A stretch of DNA of 64,000 nucleotides from Olsenella sp. An188 (GCF_002160255.1 NZ_NFKF01000002.1:1-64000), one strand, 5' to 3'. Numbered from the stretch's first letter, positions 24,366-32,632 are shown. Program-made: numbers and translations. Notes: generated by a model from the letters alone, not told the origin.

Positions 24366-25799
24366 CTACCCGAACATCTCCTTCGCCGTGACCAAGTGGA
24401 CATTCCCGGCCTGTCGCGCGCGCTCGCGACACTCGTCCTCAAAGCCGCTCTTTGAGAAGAGGTAGAGCTCCGCGCTCTCACCGCCGTCAATTAGGGAGGC
24501 CCGCTTTTTCAGCCTGCCCAGGACCGACGCATCCACGGGAGCGTTGTTCCACTTGCACTCCCCCACCACCACGTCTCCGTCGGCGCCACGCAGCACGACG
24601 TCAATCTCCTCCTGTTCGCGCGTGCTGGGATTTGTCCCCCACCAAGAGCCAACCTCGAGCGGAATGGTCTTGATTTCCCCGGATGCGGCTTGCCGAAGAA
24701 GCCACTGCCGGCAGACGTCTTCGAAGACCGGCCCCACAAAGGTCGAGAACTCCTCGGAGACGATCCTCTCCGCAACAAGCGCGGACATTCCTGCCTCTAT
24801 TGCCGTAAGATACTTGACGCCAAACCGATAGTGAAAGCGGAACAGATTGTCTGAAATCTCATAACGCACCTGACGCTTCTTGCGCGAGACGGCGGGAACC
24901 GTTCTCCTTACCACAGATAGACGCTCAAGCCTCTCAAGATACTGGCTCACCAGTGCGGAGGAAATCCCGGTCCTATCGGAGATCTCCTGGGGGCGCACGC
25001 AGCCGCTCGCCAAGGCCCCAACGATCGCGTTATACCTCGCGGGCGAGCGCACCTCCTGAAAGAGGAAGTTTTCTGGCTCGTTGGAGAGAAACGCATCAGG
25101 CGGTAGCAGGCGGTTTGCGATGTTCCACTGGATATCCCGCCGAGCGTCCAGCTGCTCCAAGTACAGTGGAATCCCCCCGACAAGCGCATAAAGCTCGATT
25201 GCCGCAACTGAGTCATCGGTCCCAAGGAGCTCAGATGCGCTGAAGGCGTCAAACGGACGCAAGTGTATCTGCGCGGTCCTTCGACCGTAAAGGGGGCTTT
25301 TCTCGCCAAGCACCTGCTCTTCCATGAAGCTCATAGAAGAGCCGCAGAGGACAAGGAACAGCCTGCTCGTTGCCTTGTAGCGGTCTATGAGCGTCTGCAG
25401 AAGAGATGAGATGGCGGGATAGCTTTCTGCAAGGTAGGGATATTCGTCAATGACGAACACTGTCCTTTGCCTCTGGCCCATCTCAAACAGGGCGACGAGG
25501 GCATCCTGATAGGACTGGTAGACAGGGCCATTTGAGGGAAAGAGGCTGGTGCCAGGACGTACGCCGTCGCCCGGATAAGCCCGCAGCTTCCCCAGCGTTA
25601 TGCTGAGCGCCTCTAGGTTATCTCGGGCCGTCGTCTGCTGCGCAGTGAAGAAATAGGCGTCTTGCTTATCCGAGATGAACTCGTTGAGCAAGGCTGTCTT
25701 CCCCACGCGTCGCCGACCGTACACGGCAATCATCTGGAACGCATCGCTCTTGTATGCCGACTCCAGTTCGTTCAGCTCGCGCTCCCTGCCGACAAACAT
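24366..25799 (-). CDS. Archaeal-type ATPase fused to DUF234/PD-(D/E)XK nuclease-like domain
   Basis: A 477-residue protein. It opens MFVGRERELNELE, then Walker A GRRRVGKT (28-35) and Walker B TVFVIDEYPYL (Asp118, Glu119), as in the STAND-related archaeal ATPase family. A winged helix (about 260-305) follows, and the C-terminus carries a nuclease-like motif, EIDVVLRGADGDVVVGECKW, with Asp400, Glu414 and Lys416 in PD-(D/E)XK order. Such proteins are mobile and often sit in defence or plasmid-derived regions; their target is unknown. Base composition is lower in G+C than the flanks. ATG at 25799 follows AAGGAAGGAAGGCC. It begins the accessory island. Confidence 0.85.
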   Translation of the reverse strand: MFVGRERELNELESAYKSDAFQMIAVYGRRRVGKTALLNEFISDKQDAYFFTAQQTTARDNLEALSITLGKLRAYPGDGVRPGTSLFPSNGPVYQSYQDALVALFEMGQRQRTVFVIDEYPYLAESYPAISSLLQTLIDRYKATSRLFLVLCGSSMSFMEEQVLGEKSPLYGRRTAQIHLRPFDAFSASELLGTDDSVAAIELYALVGGIPLYLEQLDARRDIQWNIANRLLPPDAFLSNEPENFLFQEVRSPARYNAIVGALASGCVRPQEISDRTGISSALVSQYLERLERLSVVRRTVPAVSRKKRQVRYEISDNLFRFHYRFGVKYLTAIEAGMSALVAERIVSEEFSTFVGPVFEDVCRQWLLRQAASGEIKTIPLEVGSWWGTNPSTREQEEIDVVLRGADGDVVVGECKWNNAPVDASVLGRLKKRASLIDGGESAELYLFSKSGFEDECRERARQAGNVHLVTAKEMFG

Positions 25800-26108
25800 G
25801 GCCTTCCTTCCTTAGTAAGTTATAACTAAGTATATCGTAACTTATTATAATGAAGATGCATCGGGAACAATCCCACCTTGACTACCATTGACAACTGCAT
25901 ACGGGGCAGCTACTGTCAGAGCTTGATTAATCCCCTCCCCAACAACAGCAAAGCGTGGGCTAGAAGACCTCGATTGAGAATTACCGCGTTCTTCAAGATA
26001 TGAAAAGAAAGAGACGGCTACACAGGTCCAACGCACCGGAATTCCAGACAGATTCTTATGCCGCTTTTTCGCTAAATTGGTTCCAGCCTGTGTGCAAACG
26101 GTCAGGTG
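25800..26108. promoter_or_regulatory. A+T-rich gap with palindromes upstream of the ATPase gene
   Basis: Near the ATPase start lie the perfect 10-bp palindrome AGTTATAACT (25818-25827) and a wider inverted pair TAAGTTA (25816-25822) / TAACTTA (25838-25844). They flank a minus-strand TATACT, so this is a probable promoter/operator. The rest (about 25850-26108) holds no convincing gene; a 63-codon minus-strand frame there has no recognisable features. Confidence 0.45.
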
Positions 26109-27260
26109 CTATCCTTTCATCCATTTTCGTTCAAACTCCCTACACCTTGACTCAAATTCACCGTGAGCATATGGGAGCAACACGGGTGTGGATAAAACCG
26201 TCTGATTCGGTCCGGGTACTTCATTCCATCCGACTATCTTTCCTTTCGTCATCTCCATCACCATCATTACCATAGGTGTCACTATCACAGGCTTTTGGTT
26301 CTCAAGGCAGTCGAGAGCCCTCCGTGCTGCGGTGCAATTGAGCAGATACCTTTCTTCTGGGCAGATTACCTCTCCTTTCATCTCAATGTTCCAGGTGAGG
26401 GGAGCCCCCTCGCCAGTGCTCTCATAAGCTTTGATTTCATTATTTTTTCTTATTGGTCTATATGTCCTCTGCAAGAAGTCTATCCCACAATACTCATAGA
26501 TGTATTCTCCGTGCCCAGAAAGCCGTCTCCTTGCATTTCCGATTCTCGCGGCGCGCACAAGTGAAGGGCCTTCTTGTAGCGGATTGCGAGACAACATCAC
26601 AACATAATCTAGTCCACGGTTCGATGAACCTTGAATTACATCGATAATTTCGTTTGTTAATGGAGCGTATCCCTTCGGACAGTATCTTGCCCCCTTGTCG
26701 TTAATCAAAATCCAAGCCCTGAAGTCAGCAAGCACTTCAATGAGAAAGCAGAGCTCTATTCTCTCGCCGTAGTTGTCAAGCGATCGGATTTCTCTCCTAT
26801 AGGCATCAATTTTCTCTTCATGACCACAAAACACACGCACGAAAGAGTCTACGTACGCAAAGTAGCTTTGTTCCGATAGAACGGAGACGTAGTCGGCAGC
26901 AGCCGCACAGAGTTCTCCCACAGCCTCCCGAATCTCCTCTTCACTAGAAAAATCACTTTTATTATATTTATTATATATTTCTTCAATCTTCGTATAGATT
27001 TTTTTCGATTGAGATCTGATTTTGTTTTTCTTCTTTTGAGAGAAGCAGTCGATCGTGAGGTGCTCAATGCCAACCAGAGCCTCTTGTGTGCCATTTCCCG
27101 GCGCTCTATGAATCAGGAAGTCAGGTCGTTCCTCCGTCTCCCTCTCTACATAGTTCCCACTCAGACGCATAGCGACACGCCTTGCTTCACCGCTCTGCTC
27201 ACGTGCAAGACGTAGAGCAAGGTCAAGCGCGGCCCGCTCCGCATTTTTCTTGTTTTTCAA
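26109..27260 (-). CDS. Hypothetical protein in accessory island, possible nuclease-like motif
   Basis: A 383-residue protein of unknown family. The N-terminal 100 residues contain RPDFLIHRA, then 15 residues later VGIEHLTID, a spacing reminiscent of PD-(D/E)XK nucleases, though the Lys is missing. Lys/Glu-rich helices follow, and the C-terminal half has a beta-rich look with many aromatic residues. It has no signal peptide or membrane segment. The start was set at TTG 27260, preceded by GAGGAGGGGCTCTCGA; a longer frame from TTG 27293 lacks a site. It is A+T-rich, and the nearest upstream genes on the same strand are two mini-genes that end in hairpins. Function unknown. Confidence 0.6.
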   Translation of the reverse strand: MKNKKNAERAALDLALRLAREQSGEARRVAMRLSGNYVERETEERPDFLIHRAPGNGTQEALVGIEHLTIDCFSQKKKNKIRSQSKKIYTKIEEIYNKYNKSDFSSEEEIREAVGELCAAAADYVSVLSEQSYFAYVDSFVRVFCGHEEKIDAYRREIRSLDNYGERIELCFLIEVLADFRAWILINDKGARYCPKGYAPLTNEIIDVIQGSSNRGLDYVVMLSRNPLQEGPSLVRAARIGNARRRLSGHGEYIYEYCGIDFLQRTYRPIRKNNEIKAYESTGEGAPLTWNIEMKGEVICPEERYLLNCTAARRALDCLENQKPVIVTPMVMMVMEMTKGKIVGWNEVPGPNQTVLSTPVLLPYAHGEFESRCREFERKWMKG

Positions 27261-27350
27261 TCGAGAGCCCCTCCTCGGACCTACCCCAAACAAATTTGCT
27301 TAATCGTTTGATTCGAAATTAAACTGGTGCAAAGGTGCAAACCGGGATGA

Positions 27351-27389
27351 GGCTGTTGGATGGAGCCACTTGCGCTCCGTCCAACAGCC
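27351..27389. terminator. Strong hairpin in the mini-gene/hypothetical gap
   Basis: A 16-bp stem with one mismatch: arm 27351-27366 (starts GGCTGTTGGA) pairs with 27374-27389 (ends CCAACAGCC) across a 7-base loop. There is no long T tract on either side. It lies between the mini-genes and the 383-residue gene and probably insulates them. Confidence 0.55.
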
Positions 27390-27445
27390 CGTAAAATTGG
27401 TATTCGTCGGACTTGGTTTATCCTAAGCCCGACTCATCACCCATG

Positions 27446-27469
27446 GGGCCCCGTGTGCAGACGGGGCCC
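27446..27469 (-). terminator. Hairpin abutting the stop codon of the 27-residue mini-gene
   Basis: GGGCCCCGT (27446-27454) and ACGGGGCCC (27461-27469) form a perfect 9-bp stem with a 6-base loop. Its edge shares the last base of the mini-gene's TAG stop. No T run follows. Confidence 0.55.
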
Positions 27470-27552
27470 TACCTCTTCTTGTGAACCCTGACCCTACTGA
27501 TGACACGGACTCGAATCGGCAACATCCGGAATCGGACGTAGGAGTTCTTCAT
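27469..27552 (-). CDS. Very small basic peptide (27 aa)
   Basis: The frame reads MKNSYVRFRMLPIRVRVISR and continues to HKKR, giving 27 residues with about ten Arg/Lys and no acidic residue. The start is supported by a near-perfect ribosome site (GAGGAGGTGAGAGACC before ATG), and a 9-bp hairpin begins at the stop. Alternating Arg and hydrophobic residues suggest a beta-strand or membrane/nucleic-acid-binding peptide. It is the second of two minus-strand mini-genes (39 bp after the first) divergent from the AAA+/protease operon. I recognise no family; reality as a gene rests on the ribosome site and its position. Confidence 0.55.
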   Translation of the reverse strand: MKNSYVRFRMLPIRVRVISRVRVHKKR

Positions 27553-27591
27553 GGTCTCTCACCTCCTCAATAATCGCATCCTTCAGCGACC

Positions 27592-27717
27592 CTAGTGATA
27601 GCGAGCTTTGTGGTTGGCAAGTGTCCTGCCGTCCTTAGACTTCTGGGTCTTCGAAGTCGAAGGCCTAGAGAGGCGCCTTGCGGAAGCGCCCAACTTGCCG
27701 CCAGAATGTCGTGCCAT
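27592..27717 (-). CDS. Small basic Ser/Lys-rich protein (41 aa)
   Basis: The frame opens MARHSGGKLGASARRLSRPS and ends LANHKARYH, 41 residues, very basic and rich in Ser, Lys, Arg and Gly, with no membrane segment. AGGAAAGGGGG precedes ATG at good spacing, and a promoter with 17-bp spacing and a palindromic operator lies about 40-70 bp upstream. Composition suggests an intrinsically disordered nucleic-acid-binding or substrate peptide. It is divergent from the AAA+ ATPase gene, 140 bp away. I believe similar short Gly-Gly-Lys-Leu-Gly proteins occur in other gut bacteria, but cannot confirm that here. Confidence 0.6.
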   Translation of the reverse strand: MARHSGGKLGASARRLSRPSTSKTQKSKDGRTLANHKARYH

Positions 27718-27741
27718 ACAACCCCCTTTCCTGTCTGAAAC

Positions 27742-27785
27742 CTATATTGCGTTATCAATATAGCGCTATTCGATTTTATTAGCAA
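27742..27785 (-). promoter_or_regulatory. Promoter/operator of the two mini-genes
   Basis: On the minus strand -35 TTGCTA (27785-27780) and -10 TATATT (27762-27757) are 17 bp apart. A perfect palindrome CTATATTG-cgttat-CAATATAG (27742-27763) covers the -10 box, an arrangement typical of a repressor site. A second palindrome, TAGCGCTA, overlaps it. The same 140-bp gap carries a TATAAT (27827-27832) for the opposite AAA+ operon, so one regulator could control both. Confidence 0.6.
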
Positions 27786-27857
27786 GCATCTCAAAATTGA
27801 CCTGTCCCAAATTGTCTACCAAGAGCTATAATTCCGTAAAGGAGAAAGGAGAGGACA

Positions 27858-28889
27858 GTGAAGCGTGCCGACATCGTTAGGCTCATACGGGCACATTGTG
27901 ACCAGGACAACGTCGAATTCAACACCGTGGCCCACAGCATTGCCCAAGAATTTGAGACAGCAGGCGCTCACGAGCTTGCCTCATACATCATGTCACTCAT
28001 CTCACAGACAAGGACCTTTATCCCACAGGATTTTGCTGAAACCCATATCTATCTCCGACCTATGACAATAGATAGCAATCCCCTCCCTCTTCCCGAGTGC
28101 ATCGCAAACGACCTACGTGGAATCATTAACGCCATCAGTAGAAACATGGGCGTCCACGCCTTCCTCTTCCAAGGCCCTCCCGGAACCGGCAAAACCGAAT
28201 CCGCCAAGCAGCTCGCAAGGATTCTTTGTCGGACTCTCTATATCGTTGACTTCAATTCAGTAATTGACAGCCACCTTGGAAAGACTTCCAAAAACATCTC
28301 TGCCCTGTTTGAAGAGGTTAATCAAACAAACGGAAGTTCCGTTGTTCTCTTCGATGAGATAGACGCTCTTGCATTGGACCGAATCAATCAGAATGATGTA
28401 CGAGAGATGGGACGCGCCACTTCCACCCTACTCAGAGAGCTCGATAACGTCAGTGAAAACGTCATACTCATCGCCACCACCAACCTCTTTGACAAGCTTG
28501 ACCGTGCACTTGTCAGGCGATTCGATACATCAGTAGACTTCAGTCGCTATACCCATGAGGACCTTGAGGAAATCGGTACGTCCATTATGTGCCAATATGG
28601 CTCAAAACTTGATTTCATTCGAGGCAATTTGAAACTCTTCAAGAAAATTCTTCGTTGTGCCCCAACGCTTCCCTACCCCGGCGAGCTATCGAACACCATC
28701 AGGAGTTGCGTGGCATTTTGCGATCCCAACGACCCATACGACTACTTGAGACGCCTGTTTGATGCTCTAACATCCTTTGGTGATACATCAGTTATGCACT
28801 TATCCTCGCTCGGTTTTACGACGCGCGAAATCGAAACCCTCACCGGCACCCCCAGGAGTACGGTAGCCCGTATACTCAAGGAGGCATAA
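27858..28889 (+). CDS. AAA+ ATPase (partner of subtilisin-like protease)
   Basis: A 343-residue ATPase. An N-terminal helical region (1-90) precedes one classic AAA module: Walker A GPPGTGKT (106-113), Walker B VVLFDEIDAL (Asp166, Glu167), sensor-1 LIATTN and the arginine-finger segment RALVRRFDTSVDF. A short C-terminal helix-turn-helix-like segment (LTGTPRSTVARILKEA) closes the protein. It resembles SpoVK/FtsH-type remodellers and would unfold or move a protein substrate. GTG at 27858 has GGAGAAAGGAGAGG upstream. Its stop lies two bases before the start of the protease gene, so the two are surely co-expressed. Low G+C marks it as acquired. Confidence 0.85.
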   Translation: MKRADIVRLIRAHCDQDNVEFNTVAHSIAQEFETAGAHELASYIMSLISQTRTFIPQDFAETHIYLRPMTIDSNPLPLPECIANDLRGIINAISRNMGVHAFLFQGPPGTGKTESAKQLARILCRTLYIVDFNSVIDSHLGKTSKNISALFEEVNQTNGSSVVLFDEIDALALDRINQNDVREMGRATSTLLRELDNVSENVILIATTNLFDKLDRALVRRFDTSVDFSRYTHEDLEEIGTSIMCQYGSKLDFIRGNLKLFKKILRCAPTLPYPGELSNTIRSCVAFCDPNDPYDYLRRLFDALTSFGDTSVMHLSSLGFTTREIETLTGTPRSTVARILKEA

Positions 28890-28891
28890 AG

Positions 28892-31129
28892 TTGAACGAC
28901 CTGCTGATGCTCCAGAAAGACTTTGAGTCAAAATCTGCAACCGCCCCTACTCATCCGACGCTCCCCACAAATGCAAGAGTGAGAGCAGATCGCGCATTGG
29001 AACTTGCCGACTCCCTTCGTCGTACGCTCGCTTCCTGGCCGAAGAATGCTCCGATAAAAAAGGTACTTATAAGCGTGGTTTACAATAAGATAACCGCCAA
29101 GAGCAATCGTACCAAACGAATTCTCGCAGAAGGGTCAAGAGACCCGGAAGTCAGTATTCGTGGGGCGCGCTATGAGGGATCCGATGGAAACAGGCATCAC
29201 GTAATCACTCACTATGTTGATAGGGAAGTAATTGAATCGTCCATTAAGGAACTTGAAATCACTGCGGGCTTGCTCGATAAACACTTCGATGGGTCAATCG
29301 GCAAACAGGAACTCGACAGCCTCTGGGATAAAAATGCAGGGAACACCAACGATTCTTGGAAGAAGCTCACGGGCGGAGCAGTCTCGCGAATTAATTTTGC
29401 TCGTCTTGTCCATGACATCTGCCACATTGAAGAATTTGAGATTCCCAGCCCGCCCAGCAAGGAGGGTAATCGCATCCTAACAACCTTATACGAGACCGAC
29501 GACACCGCCTTTGAGATGCTTAGAAAGCTTGGCATCAGCGTAAAATACCTAGATACTCTCGAGAACAGCGCCGTACTCGAACAAATGCAGTATCGGAAGC
29601 TTTATGAGATGGCACCATACCTAATCGCCATGTCTACGACTGATTTCTCACGGATGGATGAGATGGACGTGGTGGATTCTGCCGAAGACAAGGGGCCCCG
29701 AATAATTGGGAGCCCCTCCAATGAGCCAACTATCGGAGTTATTGACACCCCCTTCGACACCGAACATCCACCGTATTTTAGCGCATGGGTCGACGTGCGG
29801 AACGACCTACCCGAAGGCCTTCCGCCAAGGAGCAAAGACTACATTCACGGGACGTGCGTAAGCTCACTCCTTGTCAATGGCCACGTGATGAACCATCAGC
29901 TTGACGATGGTTGCGGGTGCTTCAAAGTCAGACATTTTGGAATAGTTCCAGCAGAAGGACTAAGCTCGTTTGCAATCGCCCGCAAAATCAAAGAAATTGT
30001 CGAGGAAAACCCGGACATTCATGTATGGAATCTCTCTCTAGGATCTGACGAAGAAACAGAGCGCTTCTGTATCTCCCCCGAGGCCGAAGTCCTAGACAAA
30101 ATTCAGTCCGACAGAAACGTGCTCTTCGTCGTGGCGGCAACCAACAACAGAACCGGCAGCACTCATAGAATCGGAGCCCCGGCAGACTCGATCAACTCTC
30201 TCGTTGTCAGCTCAGTCAAGCCTGATGGCACGCCCGCCAGCTATAGCCGCAGTGGGCCTGTTCTCGACTTCTATCGTAAGCCAGATGTTGCCTACTACGG
30301 AGGCGACATGGGCTGCGAACTATCAGCCTGCTGCGGTACGGGAGAAAAACTGTGCATGGGAACATCCTATGCCGCCCCACTTGTAGCTAGAAAGGCGTCG
30401 TATCTCATCGATATAATCGGCGTTCCCCGAGACGTCGCGAAGGCCCTCATCATTGACTCAGCATGTGGATGGAGTAACGAAGGACCGCATCCGATTACTG
30501 GATACGGCATCGTACCTATAAACATACGCGACATGCTACGAATTCCTAACAGTGAAATTAAATTTTTTATCAACGGAATCGCAAGCACCTACGAGACGTA
30601 CAACTTCACGCTGCCCGTCCCTTTAGTGGGAAACGTATTTCCTTATCTTGCAAGAGCAGTAATGTGCTATACGCCAAAATGTAATAGAAGCCAAGGCGTT
30701 GATTACACCTCCACTGAGCTTGACCTACATTTTGGTCGGATAAAAGCCGGCAAAATTGTCTCCATCAAGCCCAACACACAGGGTGAGGCAAATGATCGAA
30801 CAACCGAAAGGGATGCACGTGATCTTCTTGGAAAATGGGACAACGTAAAGCGAATTTGCGACAAGGTCTCCACCCGTCCACGAGCACGAAAAGCGTTCGG
30901 AAGCACGACCTGGGGCATCAAAATTCGCAAGACCTCGCGAATGAGTGCGGGTGACCCGACTCCCCAGCCCTTTGGCCTCGTGGCAACCCTCAGGGAAATC
31001 AATGGCGCAAACCGTATCGACAGCTTCATTCAGCATTGCCACGCAGAAGGCTGGTTGGTACGCACATTCGACGTAGACACTCGCATTCGCATTTACACCG
31101 ACGAACAGGTTGACATCCAATTTGATTGA
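28892..31129 (+). CDS. S8 (subtilisin-like) serine protease, cytoplasmic, ATPase-linked
   Basis: A 745-residue protease without a signal peptide. The catalytic triad is complete: Asp285 in IGVIDTPFD, His319 in YIHGTCVSSLL and Ser492 in CMGTSYAAP; the oxyanion Asn lies in VVAATNN. An N-terminal region of about 270 residues has no recognised domain, and residues 560-745 form a beta-rich C-terminal region. The start is TTG at 28892, using AAGGAGG inside the end of the ATPase gene. Coupling of an intracellular subtilase to an AAA+ protein suggests ATP-driven, triggered proteolysis, as proposed for some bacterial conflict systems. The target is unknown. Confidence 0.85.
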   Translation: MNDLLMLQKDFESKSATAPTHPTLPTNARVRADRALELADSLRRTLASWPKNAPIKKVLISVVYNKITAKSNRTKRILAEGSRDPEVSIRGARYEGSDGNRHHVITHYVDREVIESSIKELEITAGLLDKHFDGSIGKQELDSLWDKNAGNTNDSWKKLTGGAVSRINFARLVHDICHIEEFEIPSPPSKEGNRILTTLYETDDTAFEMLRKLGISVKYLDTLENSAVLEQMQYRKLYEMAPYLIAMSTTDFSRMDEMDVVDSAEDKGPRIIGSPSNEPTIGVIDTPFDTEHPPYFSAWVDVRNDLPEGLPPRSKDYIHGTCVSSLLVNGHVMNHQLDDGCGCFKVRHFGIVPAEGLSSFAIARKIKEIVEENPDIHVWNLSLGSDEETERFCISPEAEVLDKIQSDRNVLFVVAATNNRTGSTHRIGAPADSINSLVVSSVKPDGTPASYSRSGPVLDFYRKPDVAYYGGDMGCELSACCGTGEKLCMGTSYAAPLVARKASYLIDIIGVPRDVAKALIIDSACGWSNEGPHPITGYGIVPINIRDMLRIPNSEIKFFINGIASTYETYNFTLPVPLVGNVFPYLARAVMCYTPKCNRSQGVDYTSTELDLHFGRIKAGKIVSIKPNTQGEANDRTTERDARDLLGKWDNVKRICDKVSTRPRARKAFGSTTWGIKIRKTSRMSAGDPTPQPFGLVATLREINGANRIDSFIQHCHAEGWLVRTFDVDTRIRIYTDEQVDIQFD

Positions 31130-31135
31130 TAAAAA

Positions 31136-31172
31136 TGCCGGCGCAAGAAGACAGCTCTTTCTTGCGCCGGCA
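31136..31172 (+). terminator. Terminator of the AAA+/protease operon
   Basis: A perfect 14-bp stem, TGCCGGCGCAAGAA (31136-31149) and TTCTTGCGCCGGCA (31159-31172), starts seven bases after the protease stop. No T run follows the hairpin. Confidence 0.7.
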
Positions 31173-31485
31173 CTATCACAATGCACTGCAGTGTAGACCT
31201 CTCCCATATCGATTCCATGCTGCGTAGCACACCTCAGCAGCCTCCTTAGCCCGAAGCCGCTGGGTCTCGCCGTCGAGGGCACACTCGATAATGCCAGTCA
31301 AGCCCCCGCTAGGTCAGCGCGGGCTGAATCCAGGTTAAGCTCCGTCCAAAACCTAGTAAGTCTGATTGCGATGCGACAATTATAGCCAAAGCGATTTCCG
31401 TCATCTGGCGCACGAAGGTGCTGTCGACGAAGTTATGACCACCGACGATAATATCGACGGTGAACTCGAGGGCCCCGTTATATCG
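31173..31485. other. Non-coding stretch with a short minus-strand frame of unclear status
   Basis: No confident gene is seen between the protease operon and the decayed rmlD. A minus-strand frame near 31180-31310 reads LTGIIECALDGETQRLRAKE and then AAEVCYAAWNRYGRG before a stop. It could be a remnant or a tiny gene with a TTG start. Support is too weak to annotate it as a CDS. Confidence 0.3.
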
Positions 31486-31905
31486 CTACCTCTCCTTAAG
31501 ATTGGAAACGTACTCCCGCAGCTCGTCCTCCCAGTCGCGTGGCGAGAAGCCCGTGGACTCGATCTTCGTCAGATCAAGGTCGGAGCGCTCGGGTCTCGGG
31601 GCCACCGGGCCCTCGGCGCCGGCATAGTACTCGGCGGTCGTCACCGGACGCACCGCTTCTCCGTTGCCGTTAGCCAGCTCGAAGACCTCGCACGCGATCT
31701 CGGCCCAGCTCGCCACGCGGCCGGAGCCCGTCACGTTGTAGGTGCCGTAGGGAGCGCCCCACCTCAGCAGGTGGAAAAGAGCCTCGGCCATGTCGCGCGT
31801 AAAGGTGAGGCGGCCCAGCTGGTCGTCGACCACCGTAACCTCAGCGAGCGCGTCGCCGCGCACGGTCAGGCCGAGGACGAAAAAACTGGGAATGTTGTCT
31901 GGCAT
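31486..31905 (-). pseudogene. dTDP-4-dehydrorhamnose reductase, C-terminal remnant
   Basis: About 125 residues of the frame match the C-terminal half of RmlD/RfbD: VRGDALAEVTVVDDQLGRLTF, the LLRWGAPYGTYNVTGSGRVASWAEIACEVFEL block, and the closing EYYAGAEGPVAPRPERSDLDLTKIESTGFSPRDW. The N-terminal NAD-binding half is absent, and the first 10 codons look unrelated, so the gene was cut off at its 5' side. Intact RmlD makes dTDP-L-rhamnose. With the broken rmlA at 32.6-33.3 kb this shows a lost rhamnose pathway, interrupted by a toxin-antitoxin pair. G+C is higher than in the neighbouring island. Confidence 0.75.
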
Positions 31906-31961
31906 AACGTATCCCCATTAAAGCTGGCTAACACATCTTTAGCAGAAGACATGCAATATAC

Positions 31962-31983
31962 TTCTATTAGCATTACAATAGAA
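31962..31983 (+). promoter_or_regulatory. Operator upstream of the toxin-antitoxin pair
   Basis: TTCTATT (31962-31968) and AATAGAA (31977-31983) form a perfect inverted repeat with an 8-base spacer, about 25 bp before the antitoxin start. Placement and size fit autoregulation by a DinJ/RelB-type ribbon-helix-helix antitoxin. Confidence 0.55.
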
Positions 31984-32006
31984 CTACGCAAATAAAGGAG
32001 GCAAAC

Positions 32007-32276
32007 ATGGCTACGATGACTATCCGTTGTGACGAGAAAGACAAGCGCGATGCCGCCAGGGTCGCCGAGTACTACGGCTTCGACCTCTCCTCTGTCACCC
32101 GTGCGTTCTGGAAGCAGATTGGACGCACCGGCCGCATCCCTCTTGACCTTGGCAACGAGGAGCCTAACGAGGAGAGCCTAGAGGCCATCCGGGAAGCCGA
32201 TCAGATGATGCGGGATGGCTCTGGGGAGAGCTACGCAACCGGTCGCGAGCTCATCGACGCCGCGCTCGCGTCATGA
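32007..32276 (+). CDS. RelB/DinJ family antitoxin
   Basis: An 89-residue protein with an N-terminal ribbon-helix-helix (MATMTIRCDEKDKRDAARVA, then EYYGFDLSSVTRAFWKQI), the DNA-binding and dimerisation part of DinJ-type antitoxins. The C-terminal half (about 50-89) is acidic and should wrap the toxin. The start follows AAAGGAGGCAAAC. It overlaps the toxin gene by four bases (ATGA) and sits under a palindromic operator, the standard layout of a type II toxin-antitoxin operon. It lies between two halves of a decayed rhamnose locus, which suggests insertion as a mobile unit. Confidence 0.88.
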   Translation: MATMTIRCDEKDKRDAARVAEYYGFDLSSVTRAFWKQIGRTGRIPLDLGNEEPNEESLEAIREADQMMRDGSGESYATGRELIDAALAS

Positions 32277-32572
32277 GCAGGCTCGAGGCGAAGTTCACCG
32301 CGTCCTTCGGGAGCGACCTTAAGCGCATGGCAAAGCGGAAGAACAGAAATCTTGTCGAGCTCGAGAAAGTCCTTGAGCTTGTGCTTGAGAATTCTCAGAA
32401 GTCTCTCAACGAGCTGAGGCAACGGCACCGCATGCACACGCTCTCTGGCAAGTGGGCGGGACGAAAAGAGTGCCACGTGGCGAATATGGGAGATTGGCTC
32501 CTCATTTGGTCAACCGATGAACGCTTTGCCTACTTTGAGCGAACCGGAACGCATGACGAGCTCTTTAGGTAG
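32273..32572 (+). CDS. YafQ/RelE family mRNA interferase toxin
   Basis: A 99-residue RelE-superfamily toxin. YafQ-type toxins cut mRNA in the ribosomal A site. The catalytic histidines expected for YafQ appear as RQRHRMHTLSG (about residues 45-55), KECHVANMGDWLL (about 64-75) and the C-terminal RTGTHDELF, with Phe last. Basic surface residues are frequent (KRMAKRKNRN). All key positions seem intact, so it should be active when free of the antitoxin. It is translationally coupled to the antitoxin. Confidence 0.88.
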   Translation: MSRLEAKFTASFGSDLKRMAKRKNRNLVELEKVLELVLENSQKSLNELRQRHRMHTLSGKWAGRKECHVANMGDWLLIWSTDERFAYFERTGTHDELFR

Positions 32573-32632
32573 AGAGAAAAACTTATCACAGAGGCAGCTA
32601 AGCGGCACTTCCCATCTGCCCCACTACCACTC

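Noticed and set aside
25845-26036. 63-codon minus-strand frame in the A+T-rich gap
   Set aside because: No ribosome site, no recognisable domain and no conserved context.
26000-26275. 91-codon plus-strand frame across the end of the 383-residue gene
   Set aside because: It lies antisense to the better supported minus-strand gene and has no start signal.
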